Below are positions 21,566 to 31,808 of a stretch of DNA of 64,000 bases, piece after piece. Position 1 is the first letter of the stretch. Each line of letters starts with the position of its first letter. The notes under the pieces are model-generated. The model was not told where the DNA came from, searched no databases, and saw only the letters and a list, made by a program, of their open reading frames with translations. Where the stretch lies: positions 269,680 through 333,679 of the forward strand of contig NZ_BMPY01000002.1 in NCBI RefSeq assembly GCF_014647835.1, given 5' to 3'. The stretch comes from Microbispora rosea subsp. aerata (GTDB lineage Bacteria; Actinomycetota; Actinomycetes; Streptosporangiales; Streptosporangiaceae). Both the position numbers and the translations under genes were made by a program.

Positions 21566-22744
21566 TTACGTCATAATGCAGTCGCGGAGCGGCACGGCCG
21601 GATCGGCCGCCCGCGCGGGGTCGAGCCGCCGCCCGCTTTCGATGATCTTCCGGCCCTGCACCACGTCGCGCGGCCGGTCGACGGTGAGCACCGCGGCGAG
21701 CCGGTCGTCCGTCGTCAGCCAGCACACCGACCACTTCGCGTCCTTGCGCGGGTCTCCGCGCAGCAGCGTGCGGTCGCCCGCCCCCCGGTGACCGGCGAAC
21801 TGCACCATGTGGCCGAACTGCTCGGACCAGAAGTACGGCACGGGGTCGTAGACCGCGTCCTCGCCCAGCAGGGTGGCGACGGCGGTGTCGGGGGCCTGGA
21901 GCGCGGTGTCCCAGTGCTCGACCCGCATGCGGGTGCGGAACCTGCGCGACCACCAGTTCGCGCAGTCGCCCACCGCCACCACGTTGGTCAGCGACGTGCG
22001 CAGGTGCTCGTCGACGACCACCCCGTCGTCGAGCCGGATGCCCGAGCCCTTCAGCCAGTCGACCGCCGGGCGCACCCCGACGCCGGTGACGATCACGTCG
22101 GCCTTCACCCGGGCGCCGGACATGAGCGTGAGGCCGTCGGCGTCCACCGTGCCGACCATCGCGCCCAGGCGCAGCTCGACGCCCGCCCGCGCGTACCAGT
22201 CGATGGTGTGGCTGCCGACGGCGGGCCCGAGCGCCGCGGCCAGCGGGCTCTCCCCCGCCTCCACGACGGTCACCGCGCACCCGGCCTTGACGGCCGCGGT
22301 GGCCACCTCGGCGCCGATCCAGCCCGCCCCGACGACGGCCACGCGGACGCCGGGGACCAGCCGCTCGCGCAGCGCGAGCGCGTCCTCGATCGTGCGCAGC
22401 ACGTGCTGGCGGCCCTCGCCGCGCAGCCGGATCGGCGTGGCGCCGGTGGCGATGACCAGGCCGTCGTACTCCAGCTCGCCCTCGGTCGTCTCCAGCACGC
22501 CGTCGCGCAGGCCCTTGGCCGCCGTGCCGAGGCACAGCCGTACGTCGAGGGCGTCGAGATCGGAGTCGACCACGGTCGAGTCGGTCTCTCCGAGCAGCAC
22601 CGCCTTCGACAGCGGCGGCCGGTCATAGGGGCGATGGTGTTCCTCGCCGATGAGCGTGATCCGGCCGGTGAAACCCCGGCTCCGCAACGCCTCGATGCTT
22701 CGCACGCCGGCCAGGCCGGCACCCACCACCACGACGTGATCCAC
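21566..22744 (-). CDS. FAD-dependent NAD(P)H oxidoreductase (rubredoxin/ferredoxin reductase family)
   Basis: Pyridine nucleotide-disulfide-type reductase that probably passes electrons to a small redox carrier. The 392-residue protein has an N-terminal FAD motif VVVVGAGLAGVRS, a second dinucleotide motif VAVVGAGWIGAEVA near residue 140, ATG motif VIATGATPIRL near 100, and FAD motif NVVAVGDCANW near 260. The C-terminal domain is of the reductase_C type. I place the start at the GTG at 22744 because TATGGT lies exactly six bases upstream (leaderless); an upstream TTG would put that box inside the gene. Confidence 0.85.
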   Translation of the reverse strand: MDHVVVVGAGLAGVRSIEALRSRGFTGRITLIGEEHHRPYDRPPLSKAVLLGETDSTVVDSDLDALDVRLCLGTAAKGLRDGVLETTEGELEYDGLVIATGATPIRLRGEGRQHVLRTIEDALALRERLVPGVRVAVVGAGWIGAEVATAAVKAGCAVTVVEAGESPLAAALGPAVGSHTIDWYARAGVELRLGAMVGTVDADGLTLMSGARVKADVIVTGVGVRPAVDWLKGSGIRLDDGVVVDEHLRTSLTNVVAVGDCANWWSRRFRTRMRVEHWDTALQAPDTAVATLLGEDAVYDPVPYFWSEQFGHMVQFAGHRGAGDRTLLRGDPRKDAKWSVCWLTTDDRLAAVLTVDRPRDVVQGRKIIESGRRLDPARAADPAVPLRDCIMT

Positions 22745-22861
22745 AACTTGACCATAGATTGTCAACCGGGGCCCTGGCCAACCGGCCCCCCATTACGAGT
22801 TGGGCAATTGACGCGCACTCGCGAATCCCCCCATTGTGAGGCGGACCCCGCCCTCACCGGA

Positions 22862-23122
22862 TCACCCGCGGCCGGATGTCCGCCGCGTGCGGCACGTGCG
22901 TGACGCCGGTCCGCTCCAGCCGTACGCGGCCCCGCCGGGGCGGGAGAGCAGCCGGACGCCGTCGCCGGGCATGACCGGCGCCGCGCGCGCGAGGATCTCG
23001 CCGGGCAGGCCGGTGTCGGGGCGCCGCGCGGCGACGTCGGCGCCCGGCACGTCGACGTACTCGTCGCCCGCGGCGGCCTTCGCGTCCAAGAACATGGCGG
23101 CCGAGCGCGGCATCGCGGCCAT
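22862..23122 (-). CDS. Small hypothetical protein, possibly frameshifted
   Basis: An 86-residue frame begins at an ATG with GGAGG ten bases upstream and has natural-looking composition (GDEYVDVPGADVAARRPDTG). Past about 22930 its composition turns to low-complexity Arg/Thr, while the adjacent frame looks protein-like (VRLERTGVTHVPHAADIRP) and ends at 22854. A one-base indel in a GC-rich run at about 22925-22940 would explain this. I do not recognise the family. It may be a broken gene or an assembly error. Confidence 0.35.
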   Translation of the reverse strand: MAAMPRSAAMFLDAKAAAGDEYVDVPGADVAARRPDTGLPGEILARAAPVMPGDGVRLLSRPGGAAYGWSGPASRTCRTRRTSGRG

Positions 23123-23243
23123 GGGATGCCGACCTCCGTCCGGCTCCGTGGACGTCCGCCTCCCATGAGGTCGCGCGGCCCCCCATACTCGCCGGTCCGG
23201 CGATCGGCCGTGACGGACCGCGTACTACCCTTGTTCGGGTAAG

Positions 23244-23336
23244 ACGCGCGGGAGCCCGGCGGACCGGGCTGAGAGGAGAGCGTGAGGCTCTCGACCGCCC
23301 ACGACCTGATCCGGGTAATGCCGGCGAAGGGAGCGC
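23244..23336 (+). ncRNA. TPP riboswitch (THI element)
   Basis: The conserved core is intact: CTGAGA at 23269-23274, and ACCTGATCCGGGTAATGCC (23305-23323) followed by GGCGAAGGGA. P1 can form between GCGC near 23246 and GCGC at 23333. The 3' strand of P1 overlaps AAGGGAG, the ribosome site of thiO, whose GTG follows at 23338. Thiamine pyrophosphate would therefore shut off translation initiation directly; no terminator is present. Confidence 0.96.
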
Positions 23337-23337
23337 T

Positions 23338-24470
23338 GTGTCCCATACACGGCCATCCAGTGCCCAGTCCGGTTACGACGTCGTGATCGTGGGTGGCGGC
23401 GTGGCCGGCCTGGCCGCCGCCTGGCGCGTGGCGCGGCGAGGCCTGTCGGCGGCCGTGGTGGACCCGGCGCCGGGAGGCGGCGCCACCCACGCGTCGGCCG
23501 GGATGCTCGCGCCGGTCAGCGAGGTGACCTACACGGAGGAGCCGCTGCTGCGGCTCGGCCTCGCGTCGCTGGCGGCCTGGCCGGCGTTCCGCGCGGAGCT
23601 GGAGGACGAGACCGGCGACGATCTCGACTACCGGACCGAGGGGACGCTGGAGGTCGCCCGCACCGCGGACGACATGGCCTACCTCGACGACCTCGCGGCC
23701 TTCGAGCGGACGCTGGGCCTGCGGGTCGAGCGGCTCACCGGGCGCGAGTGCCGCTCCTTCGAGCCGATGCTCGCCCCCTCCGTACGCGGCGGGCTGCTGG
23801 CCCGCGACGACGCCTGGGTCAACCCCCGCAGGGTGGTGCGCGCCCTGCTCACGGCGTTCGAGAAGGCGGGCGGCACGCTGGTGGCCGAGCGCGCAGCCGG
23901 GATCGACGCCCCGGAGACGGGCGGCCGGTCGGTGCGGCTGGAGTCCGGCGACACCCTCGCGGCCGGCCGGGTCGTCGTGGCGGCCGGGTCGTGGTCGGCG
24001 TCCCTGCTGCCCGGCCTGCCCGTACGCCCGGTCAAGGGCGAGATCCTCCGGCTGCGCGGGCCCCGGGGATTCCTCACCCGGTGCGTCCGCGGGCTGGTGC
24101 ACGGCTCCCCCGCCTACCTGGTCCCCAGGGGCGACGGTGAGATCACCCTGGGCGCCACGACCCAGGAGATGGGGTACGACGCGCGGGTCACCGCCGGGGG
24201 CGTGTACGAGCTGCTGCGCGACGCCCGCGAACTGGTGCCCGGCATCACCGAGCTCGAACTCACCGAGACGACGGTCGGCTTCCGTCCCGGGACGCCGGAC
24301 AACCTGCCGCTCATCGGCCCCGCGGGGCCGCCCGGCGTGTTCGCGGCGACCGGGCACGGGCGCAACGGCGTGCTGCTGGCGCCGATCACCGCCGACGCCG
24401 TCGCCGCGTTCCTCACCGGCGACGAGGTGCCCCCGGTCGCCGGGTTCTGCGATCCAGGGAGATTCAGCGA

Positions 24471-24474
<4 letters not shown>
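23338..24474 (+). CDS. thiO: Glycine oxidase
   Basis: FAD enzyme that oxidises glycine to iminoglycine (dehydroglycine) for thiazole synthesis. The 378-residue DAO-family protein has VIVGGGVAGLAAAWRVA at residues 15-31, a central substrate domain, and the C-terminal FAD-binding VGFRPGTPDNLPLIGP and ATGHGRNGVLLAP segments. The GTG start lies two bases after the TPP riboswitch, whose last helix contains the ribosome site. It overlaps thiS by four bases (ATGA). Confidence 0.94.
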
Positions 24475-25440
<966 letters not shown>

Positions 25441-25449
25441 CACGAGGTC

Positions 25450-25477
25450 CCCGCCCGTCGCCCACGCGGCGGGCGGG
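25450..25477 (+). terminator. Terminator-like hairpin after thiG
   Basis: A 12-bp stem (CCCGCCCGTCGC with GCGGCGGGCGGG, one G-T pair) with a four-base loop begins ten bases after the thiG stop. The remaining bases to the pknL start (25478-25803) hold no gene I can recognise, only GC-rich spacer and the pknL promoter. Confidence 0.6.
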
Positions 25478-25790
25478 CCTTCCGCGTGCGCCCTCACGCC
25501 GCATAGCCCGGCCTCGCGCCCGGCCGTCCTTGCCGCGCCCGCCCGGACGGCCGGGGCGGACGACCGAGTTGGACGGCAGGTCCGGGGGGTGATCCACGCC
25601 CGGCCGGCGATCCGCGCCCGGGACGGGTGCGCGAGCGCGGGCCGTGTGCGGGGGTGGCGGGCAAAGGCATGCGGCTCTCTGTCTGGTAAGCACGGTTTTC
25701 GCAATCGGCGGGGCTTTTCGGATGCCGCGGAAGGCGTCCGAATAGGTCTCGGTTTGGGATTCGGGAACACGCCCGGCGGCAAATCACCCG

Positions 25791-25806
25791 TAAACTCTGG
25801 CGAGTG
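25791..25806 (+). promoter_or_regulatory. Leaderless promoter of the PASTA kinase
   Basis: TAAACT at 25791-25796 is followed by seven bases and the GTG start at 25804. There is no ribosome site. Confidence 0.55.
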
Positions 25807-27801
25807 GACACGACGCTGACCGACCCGCTCGTGGGGCAGTTGCTCGACGGGCGCTACCGCGTCGAGTCCCGGATCGCCCGGGGTGGCATGGCCTCCGTAT
25901 ACCTGGCTCTGGACGTCCGGCTCGACCGCACGGTGGCCGTAAAGGTGATGCACCGCTCGCTGGCCGAGGACCCGCAGTTCGTGCGGCGGTTCATCGGCGA
26001 GGCCAAGTCGGTGGCCAGCCTTTCGCACCCCAACATCGTGCAGGTCTTCGACCAGGGCACCGACGGCGCGAACGTCTACCTGTCGATGGAGTACGTCCCC
26101 GGGCGGACGCTGCGCGACGTGCTGCGCCGGCGCGGGCGCCTCCCGGCGCGCGAGGCCCTGGAGATGGTCATCCCGGTCCTCGCCGCCCTTGGCGCGGCCC
26201 ACCAGGCCGGGCTCATCCACCGGGACGTCAAGCCCGAGAACGTGCTGCTCGCCGACGACGGCCGGGTGAAGGTCGTGGACTTCGGCCTGGCCCGCGCGAT
26301 CGAGGCGACCAACCAGACCAAGACCGGCATGATGATCGGCACGATCGGCTACATGTCGCCCGAGCAGGTCACGGCCGGCACGGCCGACGCCCGCAGCGAC
26401 GTGTACGCCGTGGGGATCATGCTGTTCGAGCTGCTCACCGGGCGGCAGCCGTACGCGGGCGAGACGCCGATGTCGATCGCCTACCGGCACGTGCACGAGA
26501 CCGTGCCCGCGCCGTCCTCGATCGTGCCCGGCGTGCCGCCGCAGATCGACGCGCTCGTCACCTCGGCCACGAGCAAGGACCCGGCCGCGCGCCCGGCGGA
26601 CGCGACCGCCATGCTCGTCGCCGCCGTCGAGATCCACCGTACGCTGCCGAGGACCGGGCACACCGGCGCGCATTCCGCCCCGCACGGAGGATCGGACACC
26701 GGCGCGCACAGCGGCGTGCGGACCGGCGGGCACCCGACTCTCCCCCCGTCCGGCGGGTCCTCGTCGTTCGGGACCGGGCAGCACGCGCTCGCGGAGCCCG
26801 AATCCCCTCTCGGCCAGACGATGATCCAGCCGCGCTCGGAGCTGCTGACCGGCCCGGCCGAGACGCAGCGGCACCGGGGGCGCAGGATCAGGCCCATCTG
26901 GTTCGTCCTCGCGCTGGCCCTGGTCATGCTGGCCGGGGTCGCCTTCACCGGCTGGTGGTTCTCCCAGGGCCGCTACACGAAGGTCCCGGACCTGGTGAAC
27001 AAGCCCATCACGGTCGCCAGGCAGGAGGCGCAGCAGGCCGGCTTCGAGGTCCGGGTCGGCGAGGCGCGGTTCCACGACAGGGTGCCGAAGGACGTCGTGC
27101 TGGACACCCAGCCCGGGGCGGGCGCCGAGGTGGTCAAGGGCAGCGTGCTCACCCTGATCCCGTCGGCCGGCCCGGAGCTGATCGCCGTGCCGAAGGTCGA
27201 GAAGCTCAGCCTGGCGGACGCCCGGGCGAAGATCGCCGAGGCCGGGCTGACCCCCGGGCGGGTGAGCAAGAGCGCGAGCGACACCATCCCCCGCGACCAG
27301 GTCATCCGCACCAACCCGCCGGTGGGCAAGCGCGTCAAGAAGGGCAGCACGGTCAACTTCGTCGTCAGCGCGGGCCTGCTGATGCCGGACGTCACGCAGA
27401 TGATGCGCGACCAGGCGGAAAAGCTCCTGCGGGAGAAGGGCTTCAACGTCCAGATCGACGAGACCTCCGACGACGCCCCGCCGGGCACGGTGATCGCCCA
27501 GGACCCGGCCGGCGGCACCGGGGTGGCGGCCGGGGCGACCGTCCACCTGACGGTCTCGCGCGGGCCGGACGGGGGCTTCCGCTGGCCGTGGGAGATCGAC
27601 CCCGCGGACCCCAACCAGACCCCGCCCGCCGTCGTGAACGTGCCCAACGTGATGTTCAAGTCCGTCAAGGACGCGGTGAACGAGCTGAAGGCGGCCGGTT
27701 TCAAGGTCCAGGTCCGCAAGGTGATGGGCACCGACCGCGTGGTCGGCGAGAGCCCGCTCGGCCAGCAGCCCCCGGGCACCACCATCACCCTCTGGCACTG
27801 A
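25804..27801 (+). CDS. pknL: Transmembrane Ser/Thr protein kinase with four PASTA repeats (PknL-type)
   Basis: Receptor-like kinase that senses peptidoglycan fragments with its outer domain. In the 665-residue protein the kinase domain covers 15-275, with Gly-rich IARGGMASVYLA, Lys47 in VAVKVMH, HRDVKPEN near 139, DFGLAR near 158 and an activation-loop Thr pair near 169. A Pro/Gly/His-rich linker follows. One transmembrane segment lies at about 363-386, and four PASTA repeats start near 391, 460, 525 and 612. Synteny (metF, polyprenyl synthase, Rv2175c-like) matches pknL/Rv2176. The Rv2175c-type protein is a likely substrate. Confidence 0.94.
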   Translation: MDTTLTDPLVGQLLDGRYRVESRIARGGMASVYLALDVRLDRTVAVKVMHRSLAEDPQFVRRFIGEAKSVASLSHPNIVQVFDQGTDGANVYLSMEYVPGRTLRDVLRRRGRLPAREALEMVIPVLAALGAAHQAGLIHRDVKPENVLLADDGRVKVVDFGLARAIEATNQTKTGMMIGTIGYMSPEQVTAGTADARSDVYAVGIMLFELLTGRQPYAGETPMSIAYRHVHETVPAPSSIVPGVPPQIDALVTSATSKDPAARPADATAMLVAAVEIHRTLPRTGHTGAHSAPHGGSDTGAHSGVRTGGHPTLPPSGGSSSFGTGQHALAEPESPLGQTMIQPRSELLTGPAETQRHRGRRIRPIWFVLALALVMLAGVAFTGWWFSQGRYTKVPDLVNKPITVARQEAQQAGFEVRVGEARFHDRVPKDVVLDTQPGAGAEVVKGSVLTLIPSAGPELIAVPKVEKLSLADARAKIAEAGLTPGRVSKSASDTIPRDQVIRTNPPVGKRVKKGSTVNFVVSAGLLMPDVTQMMRDQAEKLLREKGFNVQIDETSDDAPPGTVIAQDPAGGTGVAAGATVHLTVSRGPDGGFRWPWEIDPADPNQTPPAVVNVPNVMFKSVKDAVNELKAAGFKVQVRKVMGTDRVVGESPLGQQPPGTTITLWH

Positions 27802-28227
27802 CGCAGGACGCCGTAACGCCGGCCCCGGGCGCGCCTCAGGCACGCCCGGCAAAAGCCCCCGGCTCCTCCGTGCGATCACGGACTCACCTCGGCCAAAGCC
27901 ACTGATGGGGAATCGCTCGCCGTCAGGCGGCGTCGGGGTCGGCGCCCATTGACGGCTTCCTCCCCGCCGGACTCGGCGACGATGTCCGCACGGACATCAC
28001 GCCATCTGGGAAAGTTCGTCATCACTGGTTCCGGGAAAAACGCGACACGCTCGGCCACGAAGTCGGCTCCCGCAGGGAAAAGCCCCGCCAGTTCCGGAGA
28101 ACGGCGGGGAGTAATGGCCTCCGTCCATCAGGACGAGTCGTGCTCGTTCCGCTACGTTCCGGAATCGCCGCGTCACCATGCTGCGGCGCGAGCGTGAAGA
28201 GCGGCGGTTCGCGGACAGTCACACCGG
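27802..28227. other. Gap between pknL and the urate operon
   Basis: No convincing gene in 426 bp. Two short leftward frames exist but lack family signatures. A hairpin CCCCGCC-N13-GGCGGGG near 28081-28108 and a GGCGGGGAGGAAGC-like string on the minus strand near 27948-27963 resemble IS605-type element ends, but no transposase remains, so I do not call an element. Confidence 0.4.
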
Positions 28228-29193
28228 TCAGGGGATGAGGGTGCCGAGGAGGCGGAGGCGGGCGAGGCCGCCGTCGGGATAGATGTCGAGCCGGGCGTGG
28301 GTGATCCGGCGGTCGTCGTCGAGGCGGAAGCGGTGGCGGGTGTCGGGCTGGAGGCGCGTCTTGGACAGCAGCGTGAACCAGGCGTCCTCGTCCTCCAGCG
28401 GCGCCCGGTCGGCGTCGGCGCCCTTGAGGGACGCCCAGCCGGGGGCGTTGAAGACCAGGTTGGTCGTGTCGAGCTCGGCGACGGCCACCCGGCCGGGCCC
28501 GGCCAGGGCGACGACGAGCCAGTCGTTGCCGCCGTCGCGGCGGCGGGCGGTCTCCCAGCCCTCGGCCTGGTTGCGGGCCAGGCCGGGCGCGAGGACGTTG
28601 TTCGGCGAGGAATAGAACTCGTTGGAGCACGCCGTGACCAGGCCGCCGTTCTCCAGCGCGGCGAGGTCGATGGTGAGGCCCTCCAGGAACGCCCGGTCGG
28701 GCACGACCCGGCCGTGGACGCGCAGCCGCGCGACGCCGCCGTCGGGGAAGATGTTCAGCCGCACGTGGGTGAAGCGGCGGGGGTCGGTCACGGTGAACTC
28801 GTGGACCGCGTCTCCCTTCAGCGGGCTCCTCGGCACGATCTCCACCCAGCCGTCCAGCTCGTCCGGCGACGGGTAGCCCTCGGCCGCGCACGCCTCCACC
28901 GACGCGTACGGCGGGTAGTTGCCGCGAAACCACGCCGTGTCCACCACGACGCCGTGGATGACCCCGGGCATGCCGAGCCGGACGACCGCCCAGTCGTGGC
29001 CGGGCTCGCGCCGCCGCCGGGTCTCCCAGCCGTCGTAGACCTGGCCCTTGGCGCCGAAGGTGTGCGGCCGGAACTCGGCGGGCCCCGGCCTGATCAGGGC
29101 CTCCTTCTCGGCGAACGACTCGTCGTTGGCGGCCACGACCGACCCGCCGTACGTACGCAGGGCGAGGTCGGGCAGGTGGGTGAAACCGGTCAT
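28228..29193 (-). CDS. alc: Allantoicase
   Basis: Hydrolyses allantoate to ureidoglycolate and urea. The 321-residue protein consists of two similar jelly-roll halves, seen as the repeated motifs [14 protein letters not shown] near residue 52 and [14 protein letters not shown] near 213, [16 protein letters not shown] and [16 protein letters not shown]. The ATG at 29193 overlaps the allantoinase stop (ATGA). It is the last gene of the urate operon. Confidence 0.95.
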   Translation of the reverse strand: MTGFTHLPDLALRTYGGSVVAANDESFAEKEALIRPGPAEFRPHTFGAKGQVYDGWETRRRREPGHDWAVVRLGMPGVIHGVVVDTAWFRGNYPPYASVEACAAEGYPSPDELDGWVEIVPRSPLKGDAVHEFTVTDPRRFTHVRLNIFPDGGVARLRVHGRVVPDRAFLEGLTIDLAALENGGLVTACSNEFYSSPNNVLAPGLARNQAEGWETARRRDGGNDWLVVALAGPGRVAVAELDTTNLVFNAPGWASLKGADADRAPLEDEDAWFTLLSKTRLQPDTRHRFRLDDDRRITHARLDIYPDGGLARLRLLGTLIP

Positions 29194-30587
29194 CGCGCTC
29201 CCCTCCTCAGCAGTCGCCCGCGCGGCGCGGCCGGATCGACGGGCGAGCCGCGCAGCCAGGTGGTGCGTACGACGCCCGCCAGCCGCGCACCGTGGTACGG
29301 CGAGACCGGGTTGCGGTGATGGAGCGCCGTAACGTCCACGGTGAACTCGGCGTCGGGGTCGAAGGCGACGAGGTCCGCGTCGGCGCCCACCCTGATCGCC
29401 CCCTTGTACGGCAGGCCCGCCAGCCGGGCCGGTCCCTCGGCCATCCAGCGGACGACGTCGGCCAGGCCGTACCCTCGGGCGCGGGCCTCGGTCCACACCA
29501 CCGGCAGGCCGACCTGGAGCGAGGAGATGCCGCCCCAGGCGGCGGCGAAGTCGGGCACCTTGAGGTCGGGCGTCGACGGGGAGTGGTCGGAGACGACCCC
29601 CATGAGCACGCCGTCGGCGAGCGCCCGCCACAGCGCGTCGCGGTTGGCGGCCTCCCTGATCGGCGGGCAGCACTTGTAGGCGGGCCCGGTGACCTGCTCG
29701 GCCGACAGCGTCAGGTAGTGCGGGCAGGTCTCGGCGGTGACGCGCACCCCGGCCGACCGGGCGGCGCGCAGCGGTTCGACGCAGGCGGCGGCCGACACGT
29801 GCACGATGTGGGCCTGCGCGCCCGTCTCCGCCGCCAGGGCGATCACCTGCTCCACGGCCCGCCGCTCGGCCTCCTGGGGGCGTGACCGCAGGAAGTCCTC
29901 GTACGCCGGGCCGCCGGGGTCGGACAGCAGGGCGGGGTCCTCGGCGTGGACGATCAGCAGGCCGTCGAAGGCCGCGACCTCCGCCAGCGCGGCCCGCAGC
30001 CCGTCCCGGTCGAGCGCGGGGAACTCGTCCACGCCCGATGGCGACAGGAAGCACTTGACCCCGGCCACGCCGGCCTCGTGCAGGGGCCGCAGGTCGGCGA
30101 GGTTGCCGGGGATCGCGCCGCCCCAGAAGGCGACGTCCACGTGGCAGCGCCCCCCGGCGGCCTTCCGCTTGACCTCCAGCGCCGCCACGTCCACGGTCGG
30201 CGGCAGCGAGTTCAGCGGCATATCCACGATCGTGGTCACGCCACCGGCCGCCGCCGCCCTGGTGGCGGTGGCGAAGCCCTCCCAGTGGGTGCGGCCGGGC
30301 TCGTTGACGTGCACGTGGGAGTCGACCAGCCCGGGCAGCAGCGGCAGATCGCCGAGGTCGGCGGACTCCTCGGCCGGCACCGCCTCCTCGTAGGGGAGCA
30401 GGGCCGCGATCACGCCGTCGCGCACGGCGACGGCCAGCGGGCGCTCCCCCTCCGGGGTCACGGTCCGCCGGGACCGCACCACCAGGTCGTACGGCCCCTC
30501 CGCCGCCGTGCTCCCGCAATCCGCCGCCGGTTCGGGCCGGTCACCGCCGTGAACACCCACGAGACTCGCCGCTCCCCTCACGATCAC
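29190..30587 (-). CDS. allB: Allantoinase
   Basis: Zinc amidohydrolase opening allantoin to allantoate. It has [18 protein letters not shown] (metal HxH) near residue 86, the carboxylated-Lys region [10 protein letters not shown] near 172, later ligands in LIVHAEDP and HIVHVSAA, and the catalytic Asp in VVSDHSPST. The GTG at 30587 follows the glycerate kinase stop directly and lacks a clear ribosome site, so the true start may be one of the GTG codons up to 30 bases downstream. It overlaps alc by four bases. Confidence 0.93.
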   Translation of the reverse strand: MIVRGAASLVGVHGGDRPEPAADCGSTAAEGPYDLVVRSRRTVTPEGERPLAVAVRDGVIAALLPYEEAVPAEESADLGDLPLLPGLVDSHVHVNEPGRTHWEGFATATRAAAAGGVTTIVDMPLNSLPPTVDVAALEVKRKAAGGRCHVDVAFWGGAIPGNLADLRPLHEAGVAGVKCFLSPSGVDEFPALDRDGLRAALAEVAAFDGLLIVHAEDPALLSDPGGPAYEDFLRSRPQEAERRAVEQVIALAAETGAQAHIVHVSAAACVEPLRAARSAGVRVTAETCPHYLTLSAEQVTGPAYKCCPPIREAANRDALWRALADGVLMGVVSDHSPSTPDLKVPDFAAAWGGISSLQVGLPVVWTEARARGYGLADVVRWMAEGPARLAGLPYKGAIRVGADADLVAFDPDAEFTVDVTALHHRNPVSPYHGARLAGVVRTTWLRGSPVDPAAPRGRLLRRGAR

Positions 30588-31778
30588 CTACTCGTTCACG
30601 AGATGTGCGGCGGCGACGCGCGCCGCGAGCCGCTCCAGCAGCGGCCCGGCCTCGGCCAGGCAGCGGCCCACGTCGGGTTCGATGTCGGTCAGCGCGTACG
30701 CCGCCTCGATGCCGGCCGCCCGCAGTTCGTCGTCGCCGACGCCGCGCACCCCGCAGACGGCCACGACCGGCACTCCGTGTTTGGCCGCGGCGGCGGCGAC
30801 GCCCACCGGGGCCTTGCCGCGCAGGGTCTGCTCGTCGATGGAGCCCTCGCCGGTGATCACGAGCCGGGCGCCCGCCGCGTGCCGGTCGAAGTCCACGAGG
30901 TCCAGCAGGTAGCCGATGCCGGGCCGGATCTCGGCGTCGAGGAACGTCAGCGCGCCGAAGCCCACTCCGCCCGCGGCCCCTGCCCCCGGCCGCCCGGCCA
31001 CGCCCATCGCGCGTACGACGCCGTCGTGCTCGGCCGCGCCGACCAGGCCGTGGGTGTGCGCGGCGACGGCCGCCAGCCGGGCCAGCCCGGCCTCCAGCAC
31101 GGCCACGTCCTGCGGGCTCGCGCCCTTCTGCGGGCCGTACACCGCCGCCGCGCCGTACGGCCCGAGCAGCGGGTTGTCCACGTCGCTGGCCACGATCACC
31201 TCGAAGCCGCGCAGCAGGCCGGAGGCGTCGATGGTGTGCAGGTCGCGCAGCGCGGCCCCGCCCGGCGGCAGTTCGTCTCCGGCCGCGTCCAGCAGCCGCA
31301 CGCCGAGGGCCTGGGCCATCCCCGCGCCGCCGTCGGTGCAGGCGCTGCCGCCGAGGCCGAGCACGATGCGCGTCGCGCCATGCCGTACGGCGTGGGCGAT
31401 CAGCTCGCCGGTGCCGCGGCTGGTGGCCGTCAGCGGCGCGGGGGCCGCCCCCTCGGGCAGCCGGCGCAGGCCCGACGCCTCGGCCAGCTCGATCACGGCG
31501 ACCCGCGCGCCGGGCTCGTCGCGTACGGCATAGCTGGCGGTGACCGGGTTCCCGACCGGGCCGGTCACCTCCGTCTCCACCCGGGTGAAGCCGCTCGCCA
31601 CGACCGCGTCGACGGTGCCGTCTCCCCCGTCGGCCACCGGCAGCTCGACGACGGGGACGCCGCCCAATCCCGCGACTCTCAATCCCGCCGCCACGTGCGC
31701 CGCCACCCGCGGCGAGGTCAGCGATCCCCGGAACTTGTCCGGCGCGATGACGACGTGTCCTGTCCTGGTGTGGCTCAC
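30588..31778 (-). CDS. glxK: Glycerate 2-kinase (GlxK family)
   Basis: Phosphorylates D-glycerate to 2-phosphoglycerate. The 396-residue type I glycerate kinase has APDKFRGSLTSPRVA at the N-terminus, PVADGGDGTVDAV near residue 47, LGLGGSACTDGGAG near 132, and TGEGSIDEQTLRGKAP near 303. Its place in the operon fits disposal of the glyoxylate made from ureidoglycolate via glycerate, although carboligase and tartronate semialdehyde reductase are not encoded here. Confidence 0.92.
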   Translation of the reverse strand: MSHTRTGHVVIAPDKFRGSLTSPRVAAHVAAGLRVAGLGGVPVVELPVADGGDGTVDAVVASGFTRVETEVTGPVGNPVTASYAVRDEPGARVAVIELAEASGLRRLPEGAAPAPLTATSRGTGELIAHAVRHGATRIVLGLGGSACTDGGAGMAQALGVRLLDAAGDELPPGGAALRDLHTIDASGLLRGFEVIVASDVDNPLLGPYGAAAVYGPQKGASPQDVAVLEAGLARLAAVAAHTHGLVGAAEHDGVVRAMGVAGRPGAGAAGGVGFGALTFLDAEIRPGIGYLLDLVDFDRHAAGARLVITGEGSIDEQTLRGKAPVGVAAAAAKHGVPVVAVCGVRGVGDDELRAAGIEAAYALTDIEPDVGRCLAEAGPLLERLAARVAAAHLVNE

Positions 31779-31808
31779 TGTGAACCCTTCGATCGTGTCC
31801 GGGATGCC

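Noticed and set aside
27876-28179. Two ~60-codon leftward genes and a possible IS end between pknL and alc
   Set aside because: Neither frame has a recognisable family or ribosome site, and the hairpin resembles an IS605-type end only loosely; no transposase sequence remains.
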